Shown: one piece after another, positions 1-6,727 of the stretch
Position numbering within the stretch: the stretch's first letter is position 1
How the letters are laid out: each line of letters starts with the position of its first letter
NCBI GenBank assembly: GCA_036567205.1
Contig: DATCVA010000282.1
Coordinates: forward strand, 1-7,924
Direction: 5' to 3'
Length of the DNA: 7,924 bases
Source of the DNA: DATCVA01 sp036567205
Lineage (GTDB): Bacteria; Pseudomonadota; Gammaproteobacteria; Burkholderiales; Burkholderiaceae_B
Position numbers and translations under genes: made by a program
The notes under the pieces: generated by a model
What the model saw: only the letters and a program-made list of their open reading frames with translations
The model's database searches: none
Told to the model about the DNA's origin: nothing

Positions 1-2359
1 CCTGATCAGCCAGCACCCACGCAATCGACACTGCGCCGGCCCCCGCCAGCAACCCCGCGAATCCGCCAATCAAAACCAGCTCAATACGCAACGCTGCCGA
101 GAGCTGCCCTGAACTGGCACCCAACACACGCAAAATCGCCACTTCGTGCATTCGCTCGTCACGGGTGGAAAAAAAGGCGGCGCCCAATACCAGAACCCCT
201 GCGGCGATCGTAAACAGAAACAGCAGTTGGACTGCACGGATCACCTGGTCGAGTATGGCTTGAACCTGGCTCAGAATCGATCCCACGTCAAAAACCGTCA
301 GGTTGGGAAACTCATGTACCAGTTGCTGTGCCAATCCGGCGCTTTGCTTGGGCAAGTGAAACGAAGTAATGTAAGAAACCGGAGCCCCCTTTAGCGCCGC
401 CGGAGACAAAATGGCGAAAAAATTAGTCTGGAAGGAGTCCCATTTAACGTCACGCACGCTTGTAACCATGACCTTGATTGCTTGCCCAGCCACATCGAAG
501 GTCAGGTTATCGCCAACGGCAATGCCAAGAGTAACGGCCAGATCGCTTTCCAGCGACACTTCATTCTGATTGGGATCCAGCCAGCGGCCCGTTTGTATTG
601 TGTTACTGGCTGGCAGATCATCCATATAGGATAGATTAAACTCTCGATCCACCAAACGCTGGGCGCGGCCCTGAGCGTACATCTGGCCATTGACTGCTTG
701 CCCGTTTATAGCCACCAGACGTCCGCGCACCATCGGAGCCAGCTCAGTGCGCCCGATACCGGCCTGCTGCAGGCGTGTTTGCACGAGCGCTTGTTGATCG
801 GGCTGGATATTTATAAGAAAAGTATTAGGAGCATCCGGCGGAACCGTGTTTTGCCATCCGGTTAGTAAGTCCGTACGGGTGATAGTTAAAAGCAAAAGTA
901 TCATCAACCCCATCGCCAGCGCACAAACCTGAGTGACTGTCAGACTTTTTCGCCGGGCAATACCTGCCAACGCAAAACGCAAGGTAGGCCGTCCATCGGC
1001 ATAACGGCGCAACTGACTTAACGCCCAAATCCCCGTATAGCCGATCAAAGCAAACAACACAAAAGCCAGCGAGAAGCCACCGCTAATTACGATGCTTAAA
1101 CGCAAGTCGGCCGAAACCCATAACACCAGAGCAAAAAAGGCAGCGGCGCCCACGGCATACGCAAGCCAGCCGTTACGCACCGATAACGCCGATTCCCGGC
1201 GCAATACCCGCACAGGCGGCACTCGGCGCAAGGCTGATAAAGGCGGCAACGCAAAACCCAGAAGCAAGACCAGGCCGGCAATGAGTCCTTGCAGCGCCGG
1301 ACGCCACGATGGACCCGGCAAAGCAGTATCGAACCAGGCCGCCACTACCGACACCAGGCCCTGATGCACGCCAAACCCGATCAATGTGCCCACGGTCGCG
1401 GCTATTATTCCCAGCGATAGAAACTCGGTCCATAACAGGACACCCACTTGCGATCGCCCTGCCCCCAGGCAGCGCATAATCGCAATGCCATCTTGATGCC
1501 TCAGGGCGAAGCGCCGCGCTGACAAGGCAATAGCGACAGCGGCAATCATGACAGTCAATAAGGCCACAAGTATTAAAAACTGATGGGCCCGATCTAAAGC
1601 TCTTTGTATCGTCGGCTGATCGCCCCCCAATGTGCTTATTTTTTGTCCGCGCTGTAAATGGCCGGTTAACCACGTCTTGTAATCTTGAACGGCGCTGTCT
1701 GCGCCTGCCACAAGCAAGGCGTATTTAATACGGCTGCCCGGCGCCACCAGCTCTGTAGCCGGCAGGTCTTCGATGCGCATCATGACCCGCGGCGCGACGT
1801 TGATAAACTGCACGCCACGATCAGGCTCATAGGTAATGACGCGCGCTATTTTCATTTGCGCTTCACCAACCGAGAGCATGTCGCCCGGCTTGAGCCCGAG
1901 CAAGCTCAGCACTTGTGCATCGACCCACACCGTCCCCTGGGCGGGAACCTCGGATATGGCCGTGCCCGCGCCCACAATCGAATCAGATACCTTTACCTTG
2001 CCGCGCAATGGATACCCGTCGCCCACGGCCTTTAAAGAAATCAATTGAGAGTCGCTTGCGCTACTGACCATCGAAGGGAACAACATGGTCTGCGTCACAT
2101 CGAGCTGGCGTATTCGAGCCTGATCAAAGAAGGACTGCCCTATGGGGGAGTCACTTTGCATGACCAGATCGGCCCCCAGCATCTGCGCCGCATTGCGCTC
2201 CAGCGCCCGGCCGACCCGGTCGGACAAAAACCCGACACTGGTAACAGCCGCCACGGCCACAACCAGAGCCAGCATTAATAGCCGCAACTCGCCTGAATGC
2301 CAATCACGCCGCAGTGCGCGCAAGCCCGAATGAATGTTCGAGAACCAGGAATTAAGCAT
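1..2359 (-). CDS. ybbP: FtsX-like ABC transporter permease, YbbP type (3' end cut by the window edge)
   Basis: Reading from the ATG at 2359 to the left edge I find one uninterrupted frame of 786 codons; the stop lies outside the window. The protein begins with a short basic segment and a first membrane helix around residues 26-44 (LLMLALVVAVAAVTSVGFL). A large extracytoplasmic domain of about 210 residues follows, then a helix cluster at about 258-445, a second soluble domain at about 500-705, and further helices from about 710. Two copies of the FtsX-type signature, AIMRCLGAGRSQV (293-305) and AILRVLGASSGQL (741-753), show the duplicated permease module. This matches COG3127/YbbP, inner-membrane permeases expected to work with a YbbA-like ATPase, possibly in lipid or lipoprotein handling; the substrate is not settled. 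E. coli YbbP is about 800 residues, so only the last helices should be missing. No ATPase gene is adjacent on the upstream side. AAGG about 9 bases before the ATG can serve as ribosome site, and the 4-base gap to the preceding stop suggests translational coupling. Confidence 0.9.
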   Translation of the reverse strand, partial: MLNSWFSNIHSGLRALRRDWHSGELRLLMLALVVAVAAVTSVGFLSDRVGRALERNAAQMLGADLVMQSDSPIGQSFFDQARIRQLDVTQTMLFPSMVSSASDSQLISLKAVGDGYPLRGKVKVSDSIVGAGTAISEVPAQGTVWVDAQVLSLLGLKPGDMLSVGEAQMKIARVITYEPDRGVQFINVAPRVMMRIEDLPATELVAPGSRIKYALLVAGADSAVQDYKTWLTGHLQRGQKISTLGGDQPTIQRALDRAHQFLILVALLTVMIAAVAIALSARRFALRHQDGIAIMRCLGAGRSQVGVLLWTEFLSLGIIAATVGTLIGFGVHQGLVSVVAAWFDTALPGPSWRPALQGLIAGLVLLLGFALPPLSALRRVPPVRVLRRESALSVRNGWLAYAVGAAAFFALVLWVSADLRLSIVISGGFSLAFVLFALIGYTGIWALSQLRRYADGRPTLRFALAGIARRKSLTVTQVCALAMGLMILLLLTITRTDLLTGWQNTVPPDAPNTFLINIQPDQQALVQTRLQQAGIGRTELAPMVRGRLVAINGQAVNGQMYAQGRAQRLVDREFNLSYMDDLPASNTIQTGRWLDPNQNEVSLESDLAVTLGIAVGDNLTFDVAGQAIKVMVTSVRDVKWDSFQTNFFAILSPAALKGAPVSYITSFHLPKQSAGLAQQLVHEFPNLTVFDVGSILSQVQAILDQVIRAVQLLFLFTIAAGVLVLGAAFFSTRDERMHEVAILRVLGASSGQLSAALRIELVLIGGFAGLLAGAGAVSIAWVLADQ

Positions 2360-2363
2360 CGAA

Positions 2364-3140
2364 TCAGGCCTTAAGAAGCAACAAACAAATAATGACCAGC
2401 AGCATGCACGCAAAAATGGTTTTCAGGCGTGGCTCGGGTAAAGCATAAGCCAACTTCACTCCGTAAGGAACGAAAAAAATACTGCCAAGCGCCAACGGCA
2501 AGCCCACCAGCCAATCTACCCGCCCATGCGCGGTATAAGTCATCAGAGCCACCACTGTCCCGGGCAGCACCATGGTCAGGGCAAGCCCTTGAGCGCCAGT
2601 TTGAGACAAACGAAACAAAGTAGTCATAAAAGGAACTGCCAGGACGGAACCGCCGACACCAAATATTCCCCCCGCCGCCCCCGCCAGCACTCCTATCAGG
2701 ACGAACCAGCCTTTATGGAACTCCGACGCTTCGCGACGCGCCGGCATAAGCCTGACCGAGTCCCGCCGGCGCAGGCCCTGATAAAAATAAAATGCGGCAA
2801 TGCCAAAAATAAAAGCGGCATAGATTCTCCGCAACAACACCGGATCAAGTCCTAATGCTATTTGGGCCCCGATCCAGGTAAAGACAATGGAAGCTGACGC
2901 GCCAGCAGCCGCAGCGCGCCAATCAATTTTGGCTCGCTGATTATATTTTCGAATGGTCATCAAAACAGCGGGCAGCACCATGATCAGCGCCGTACCCTGG
3001 GCAACGTGCTGGTCCATGCCCAGCACTAGCCCCAGCAAAGGAATTGCCAGCAATCCACCGCCAATGCCGACCACCCCGCCTGTAAAGCCAATAAGAGCGC
3101 CGCTGAACAAGCAACCCAGGACAACAAGATACCACTCCAC
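2364..3140 (-). CDS. TauE/SafE-family membrane transporter (putative sulfite/anion exporter)
   Basis: This is a 258-residue, very hydrophobic protein of the TauE/SafE (former DUF81) family. Members are inner-membrane carriers, some linked to export of sulfite or sulfoacetate; the substrate here is unknown. The fold is an internal duplication that can be read directly. GGVVGIGGGLLAIPLL (21-36) recurs as GGIFGVGGSVLAVPFM (157-172). QGTALIMVLPAVL (48-60) recurs as QGLALTMVLPGTV (184-196), and each is followed about 10 residues later by a K/R-I/V-DW motif (71-74 and 207-210). About eight helices are expected, with a basic cytoplasmic loop at about 122-143 (RRRDSVRLMPARR). The start is GTG, supported by AAAAGGAA about 9 bases upstream. 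It lies 14 bases after the radA stop and 4 bases before the permease start, so it is probably the middle gene of that transcript. No sulfur-metabolism gene is nearby, so a specific sulfite role is not supported by context. Confidence 0.9.
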   Translation of the reverse strand: MEWYLVVLGCLFSGALIGFTGGVVGIGGGLLAIPLLGLVLGMDQHVAQGTALIMVLPAVLMTIRKYNQRAKIDWRAAAAGASASIVFTWIGAQIALGLDPVLLRRIYAAFIFGIAAFYFYQGLRRRDSVRLMPARREASEFHKGWFVLIGVLAGAAGGIFGVGGSVLAVPFMTTLFRLSQTGAQGLALTMVLPGTVVALMTYTAHGRVDWLVGLPLALGSIFFVPYGVKLAYALPEPRLKTIFACMLLVIICLLLLKA

Positions 3141-3154
3141 CTGCGCGTTTCCTT

Positions 3155-4507
3155 TTAATGCAATCGGGCAATAGCCGCGTCGACCCGGTCAACTGCCCAT
3201 ATTTCCAGCCCTTCAATAGGCTGCTTTGGCGCATTGGCCTTGGGGATCAGCGCCACGCTAAACCCCAATTTAGCCGCCTCTTTGAGGCGTTCCTGACCGC
3301 GGGGAGCCGGCCGTATCTCGCCGGCCAGACCAACTTCGCCAAACACAACCAAACCCTTGGGCAAAGGCTTATTGCGCAACGACGACACAATGGCCAGCAA
3401 TACCGGCAGGTCAGCCGCCGGCTCGGTAATTTTGACGCCGCCAACAGCATTGACGAAAACATCCTGGTCAAACGTCACGACCCCCGCATGACGATGCAAT
3501 ACCGCCAGCAACAAGGCCAACCGCGTACCTTCCAGGCCAACCGACAAGCGTCTGGGATTAGGCACATGGGCGGTGTCGACCAGCGCCTGAATCTCAACCA
3601 GCATAGGGCGCGTGCCCTCTTGAGTGGCCATCACACACGAACCTGCCACGTCTTGATCATGCTGAGACAAAAACAAGGCGGAAGGATTGGTAACACCCCG
3701 CAAGCCCTTGTCTGTCATTGCAAAGACGCCCAGCTCGTTGACGGCTCCAAAACGATTTTTAAAGGCCCGAATCAGCCGAAATGAAGAATGTGTATCGCCT
3801 TCAAAATACAGCACTGTATCGACAATGTGCTCTAGAACGCGCGGCCCGGCCAGCGTGCCATCTTTGGTGACATGGCCAATAAGCACAATGGTGATGCCGG
3901 TTTGTTTGGCCAGGCGAGTCAATTGAGCCGCGCACTCCCTGACCTGCGAGACCGATCCCGGCGCGGAATTGAGCTCGCTGGAATACAAGGTTTGAATAGA
4001 ATCGATAACTGCTACGCTGGGACGCTGCTCGGTAAGCGCAGCGGTAATGGCCTCGAGCCTGATCTCTGCCAGAACATTTACATCGCCGGTAACAAGCTCA
4101 AGCCGCCGCGCTCGCAGCGCAACCTGCTCAGCGGACTCCTCGCCTGTTACATACAACACCTTGACGGCCCTGGACAAGGACACCAGCGCTTGCAACAGCA
4201 GGGTCGATTTGCCAATGCCGGGGTCGCCCCCAATCAGCACCACAGCACCTGGTACCAGGCCACCGCCAAGCACACGATCGAACTCGGTTATTCCCGAAGG
4301 CTGGCGCGGCTGCTCGCGCGCCTCGATTTCAGCAAGGCTGCGTACCGGACTGGCGCCTGCCAAGGGAGCAAAGCGATGCTGCGTTACGCCTGCATCGAGC
4401 GTCTCCTGCAAGGTATTCCATGAGCCGCAGTGGGGACATTTGCCCTCCCATTTGGGACAGACACCGCCACATTCGGAACAAACATATGAGGTTTTTAATT
4501 TGGCCAT
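3155..4507 (-). CDS. radA: DNA repair protein RadA (Sms)
   Basis: This 450-residue protein has the full RadA architecture and the usual family length. A four-cysteine zinc finger sits at the N-terminus (C10-x2-C13-x10-C24-x2-C27). A RecA-like ATPase follows with Walker A GDPGIGKST (94-102) and Walker B VAVIDS (165-170). The RadA-specific KNRFG motif is at 250-254. The C-terminal third (about 270-450) is the Lon-protease-like domain, including VNAVGGVKI (352-360) and GEVGLAGEIRP (390-400). RadA is a hexameric DNA-dependent ATPase that helps process recombination intermediates and extends D-loops by branch migration alongside RecA, in the cytoplasm. The ATG start is well fixed: an in-frame TAA lies four codons upstream (4517-4519) and the finger begins at residue 10. 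No clear Shine-Dalgarno sequence precedes it. It appears to be the first gene of a radA - tauE-like - ybbP-like transcript. All key residues are present, so it should be functional. Confidence 0.98.
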   Translation of the reverse strand: MAKLKTSYVCSECGGVCPKWEGKCPHCGSWNTLQETLDAGVTQHRFAPLAGASPVRSLAEIEAREQPRQPSGITEFDRVLGGGLVPGAVVLIGGDPGIGKSTLLLQALVSLSRAVKVLYVTGEESAEQVALRARRLELVTGDVNVLAEIRLEAITAALTEQRPSVAVIDSIQTLYSSELNSAPGSVSQVRECAAQLTRLAKQTGITIVLIGHVTKDGTLAGPRVLEHIVDTVLYFEGDTHSSFRLIRAFKNRFGAVNELGVFAMTDKGLRGVTNPSALFLSQHDQDVAGSCVMATQEGTRPMLVEIQALVDTAHVPNPRRLSVGLEGTRLALLLAVLHRHAGVVTFDQDVFVNAVGGVKITEPAADLPVLLAIVSSLRNKPLPKGLVVFGEVGLAGEIRPAPRGQERLKEAAKLGFSVALIPKANAPKQPIEGLEIWAVDRVDAAIARLH

Positions 4508-4544
4508 GCGGGCAGTTTAACCGGACGGCTCGTTCAGGATGTTT

Positions 4545-4645
4545 ATTCCATTTCCAAATCAATTATGAGCACGAAGTCGAACGCAAATGGTACATTTGTA
4601 CCGCTACTGCGCCAACACCGTTCACGGTTGATTTAGAAATGGAAT
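4545..4645. repeat. 101-base element with 18-base terminal inverted repeats between the SDR gene and radA
   Basis: ATTCCATTTCCAAATCAA at 4545-4562 is the reverse complement, in 17 of 18 positions, of TTGATTTAGAAATGGAAT at 4628-4645. The arms enclose 65 bases. In a minus-strand transcript, the direction of the SDR gene and radA, the single mismatch becomes a G-U wobble, so an unbroken 18-pair stem can form. The interior holds a second perfect inverted repeat (4589-4602) and a short one abutting the arm (4617-4628), giving a possible branched structure. There is no U-run after the stem, so it does not look like a standard intrinsic terminator. It begins 8 bases after the SDR stop and ends 37 bases before the radA ATG. 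It could be a leader structure, an mRNA 3'-end stabiliser, or a small non-autonomous repeat (MITE-like). No target-site duplication is visible. The function is unknown. Confidence 0.6.
4589..4602. repeat. Small perfect inverted repeat GGTACA-TT-TGTACC
   Basis: The 14 bases GGTACATTTGTACC form a perfect 6-base inverted repeat around a two-base centre. As RNA this gives a five-pair stem (GGUAC/GUACC) with a four-base loop. In the minus-strand transcript, flanking CGCA and UGCG could extend it across an internal loop. It lies near the middle of the 101-base inverted-repeat element upstream of radA. Its symmetry would also suit a dimeric DNA-binding regulator, but I do not recognise a named operator. 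Confidence 0.45.
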
Positions 4646-4653
4646 CGGGCGCC

Positions 4654-5370
4654 CTAACGGCCCGCCAGACCGGTGCCCCCATCGACACCAATAACCTGAC
4701 CGGTAATAAATCCGGCTTCGTCGGAAAGCAAAAACGTGACCGCAGCCGCAACATCGGCAGGCTTGCCCAGGCGATGCATGGGCGTAGCACCGATGGCCTT
4801 TTTCTCGGCTTCGCTGCCTTCAGGGTGACCGGCACGGAACAACTCGGACTCGATGAACCCCGGCGACACGGCATTAACGGTAATGCCGTATGCGGCAAGC
4901 TCGAGCGCCCAGGTTTTAGTACAGCCTATTAGCGCGCTTTTGGCGGCTGAATAGCTGGTGCGATTTAAAGAGCCTTCCGTTACGCGGCTGCAAATGTTGA
5001 CGATCCGCCCTTCCTGACGGGCCTTCATCGATGCCACGAATGCCTGGGTTACCTGCACCGCAACCCGCACATTCAAATCGTACACGTTATACAGCGAAGC
5101 CAGGTCAATTTCGCCCAAGGGTTCGGGTTGAACCAGTCCTACATTATTAACCACTGCATCGACAGGGTACTTTTCGCGGATAACACGCAAAATGTCTTCG
5201 GTTTCGCCTGCATTTTGTAAATCGCATGAATAAAGATAACCGGGAAAATCGATTTCCTGGGTATGGCGGGCCAGTCCAACGACATGGCACCCCTGATCAG
5301 CCAGCCGCTGACTAATCGCCCAGCCTATCCCCTTGGTTGCCCCTGTAACCAGCACACACTTATTCTTCAC
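4654..5370 (-). CDS. SDR-family oxidoreductase (classical, FabG-like), substrate unknown
   Basis: This 238-residue protein is a classical short-chain dehydrogenase/reductase, a Rossmann-fold NAD(P)H-dependent enzyme. The cofactor loop TGATKGIG is at 9-16. An acidic turn C-D-L is at 49-51 (D50). The usual NNAG appears as NNVG (75-78). The catalytic set is N100, S128, Y140 and K144 (YSAAK at 140-144). A family-typical PG follows at 170-171, and the VDGG tail is at 229-232. Length and motifs resemble 3-oxoacyl-ACP reductases, but nothing ties it to fatty acid synthesis; many SDRs of this type act on other alcohols or ketones. S128 lies 12 residues before Y140, one fewer than in E. coli FabG, so the loop between them is slightly short. 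The start is GTG with AAAGGA six bases upstream. It sits between alr and radA in the same direction, after a 97-base AT-rich gap that may hold its own promoter. It appears intact; its substrate cannot be told from sequence. Confidence 0.93.
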   Translation of the reverse strand: MKNKCVLVTGATKGIGWAISQRLADQGCHVVGLARHTQEIDFPGYLYSCDLQNAGETEDILRVIREKYPVDAVVNNVGLVQPEPLGEIDLASLYNVYDLNVRVAVQVTQAFVASMKARQEGRIVNICSRVTEGSLNRTSYSAAKSALIGCTKTWALELAAYGITVNAVSPGFIESELFRAGHPEGSEAEKKAIGATPMHRLGKPADVAAAVTFLLSDEAGFITGQVIGVDGGTGLAGR

Positions 5371-5467
5371 GTTCGATCCTTTATTTCAAGGTTAGCTATT
5401 CGTTCAAAGTAAATACACCGAGGCGCCCGACCAACCAATAAATTCAATTATGTAAAAATTTTATAAA
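5371..5467 (-). promoter_or_regulatory. AT-rich alr-SDR intergenic region, possible SDR promoter
   Basis: Positions 5437-5476 contain only two G/C bases in 40, far from the composition of the rest of the window. On the minus strand a CATAAT hexamer (5447-5452) could be a -10 box preceded by A/T-rich sequence like an UP element. No good -35 is visible, and the leader would be about 70 bases. A ribosome site AAAGGA lies just before the GTG of the SDR gene. There is no GC-rich hairpin with a T-run that would terminate alr transcription, so read-through from alr also remains possible. Confidence 0.3.
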
Positions 5468-6595
5468 TTAAATAATCGTCGTTGATACACGCTGCGCGAG
5501 CGCGCACAATAGTTCGTAGCCTATCGTATGCGCGGCCTGGGCAACCTCGTCGACCGAAGGTCCGCCCTGGCCCCACAAAACAACCGATGTCCCGGGCTGC
5601 GCACCGGGAACATTCGTTAAATCAACGGTCAGCATATCCATCGACACCCGCCCGAGCAATTGCGTACGCACGCCATCCACGTAGACGGGCGTACCGTTAG
5701 GCGCATGGCGCGGATAGCCGTCGGCATAGCCACAGGCCACCACACCGATCCTCATGGCCGTTGGTGCAACGAATGTATGGCCATAACCCACACCGCAGCC
5801 GGCTGCAATTGTACGCACACTAATCAGTTTTGACGCTAAGGTCATGGCTGGCAGCAAATCAAAGCTATGGGCGGTTTGGTCGCCAAAGGGCGATGCACCA
5901 TACAGGCAGATACCTGGCCGCACCCATTGCTCTTCGCCGGCAGGCATGGAAAGCCAGCGCGCGGGCTGAAGCGTTGCCGCCGAATTGCACACGCTGACCC
6001 TGCCGTCCAGGCCCTGCACCGTTTCTTTAAACACGCGCACTTGCTGATCAGTAACGACGGCGTCATCGTCGCAACGAGCAAAATGAGTCATTTTTCCCAG
6101 CGTACCCAACACACCCTTCTGCTGCATGACCTGCGCCTGCCGATAAGCAGCGCGAAACTCGGCGGGTGCAAACCCCAAACGATTCATACCCGTATTTAGT
6201 TTGACTAACGCATCAATAGAGCGGCTGGGCGACGCCGACATCAACATATCGATTTGCTCCTGGCAATGCAAAGTCGTTGTCAGGCGATATTGATCCGCGA
6301 CGGTAATATCGGCCGGCTCAAAGAAACCTTCGAGCAGCAATATCGGTTTGGTCCAGCCTGCGTCGCGGCAACGCACAGCCTCGTCAAGATCCAGCATGGC
6401 CAGGCCGTCGGCCTGGCTAAACGCTCGAACGGCGTTCGCGATACCATGTCCGTAGGCGTTGGCTTTGATTACAGCCCAAACCTTGGGACGCAAACGGCTA
6501 TTCTGAGCACTAATAGTGCTTAACTGCGTAAAGACAACCCCCAGGTTGTGGCTTAACGACGACAACGAAATTGTTGCCGAGATTGGACGTGGCAT
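5468..6595 (-). CDS. alr: Alanine racemase
   Basis: This 375-residue protein is a fold-type III, PLP-dependent alanine racemase that interconverts L- and D-alanine to supply D-Ala for peptidoglycan. The PLP-binding motif VIKANAYGHG is at 42-51 with the cofactor lysine K44. The substrate-side MNRLGF segment is at 137-142. RPGICLYG is at 226-233. The second catalytic base, a tyrosine supplied across the dimer, is Y271 in GVGYGHTF (268-275). CGYADGYPR (288-296) and GRVSMDM (315-321) are the usual C-terminal domain blocks. Length is normal and all catalytic residues are present. The ATG is preceded by AGGGGAG ending four bases upstream, a strong ribosome site. It is divergent from hpnC. Whether this is the constitutive (Alr) or catabolic (DadX) type cannot be told from the protein alone; no D-amino acid dehydrogenase gene is next to it, which favours the biosynthetic role. 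Confidence 0.97.
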   Translation of the reverse strand: MPRPISATISLSSLSHNLGVVFTQLSTISAQNSRLRPKVWAVIKANAYGHGIANAVRAFSQADGLAMLDLDEAVRCRDAGWTKPILLLEGFFEPADITVADQYRLTTTLHCQEQIDMLMSASPSRSIDALVKLNTGMNRLGFAPAEFRAAYRQAQVMQQKGVLGTLGKMTHFARCDDDAVVTDQQVRVFKETVQGLDGRVSVCNSAATLQPARWLSMPAGEEQWVRPGICLYGASPFGDQTAHSFDLLPAMTLASKLISVRTIAAGCGVGYGHTFVAPTAMRIGVVACGYADGYPRHAPNGTPVYVDGVRTQLLGRVSMDMLTVDLTNVPGAQPGTSVVLWGQGGPSVDEVAQAAHTIGYELLCALAQRVSTTII

Positions 6596-6727
6596 AACTC
6601 TCCCCTAATAACGGAAGTCTAATCCAAGTCGTCCCGCAGCGCTAAGAGCCAACAGACATACAGCTATGGCATAAGTTTCGCACCGGCTGCCCATGTCCTT
6701 TAAACTATTGTTTTGCATGAGTCGTCT
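6596..6727. promoter_or_regulatory. Divergent alr / hpnC intergenic region
   Basis: These 132 bases must carry the promoters for alr (leftward) and hpnC (rightward) unless distant promoters serve them. For hpnC, TTCGCA (6677-6682) and TAAACT (6701-6706), 18 bases apart, each match four of six sigma-70 consensus positions. That would start transcription near 6713, with a leader of about 15 bases to the ATG at 6728. On the alr side only the ribosome site AGGGGAG is clear; I see no convincing -35/-10 pair. No operator-like palindrome stands out. Confidence 0.35.

Larger units (their letters stand above)
4508..4653 (-). promoter_or_regulatory. radA upstream intergenic region (no strong promoter recognised)
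   Basis: These 146 bases between the SDR stop and the radA start hold no credible gene. Most of the stretch is the inverted-repeat element at 4545-4645. A GGGCGCCC palindrome overlaps the SDR stop (4647-4654) but is not followed by a T-run. CATAAT on the minus strand resembles a -10 box, but I found no -35 at normal spacing. Either radA is transcribed from a promoter I cannot recognise here, or it is read through from the SDR/alr side. Confidence 0.35.

Noticed and set aside
1173..1673. A 166-codon minus-strand frame inside the permease gene
   Set aside because: It is an out-of-frame reading of the same strand as the permease, which is continuous through the region with membrane helices and the AIMRCLGA motif in the correct frame.
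3158..4423. Long plus-strand open frames (3158-3784 and 3872-4423) antisense to radA
   Set aside because: They lie wholly inside radA, whose protein is fully recognisable. Their translations have no coherent domain, and such frames are common opposite GC-rich coding sequence.
4647..4654. GGGCGCCC palindrome at the SDR stop as a terminator
   Set aside because: The palindrome has no loop of workable size and no following T-run on either strand, so it does not meet the form of an intrinsic terminator.
4420..4932. Plus-strand frame crossing the radA-SDR gap (170 codons)
   Set aside because: It overlaps the start of radA and the end of the SDR gene on the opposite strand, has no recognisable domain and no good ribosome site.
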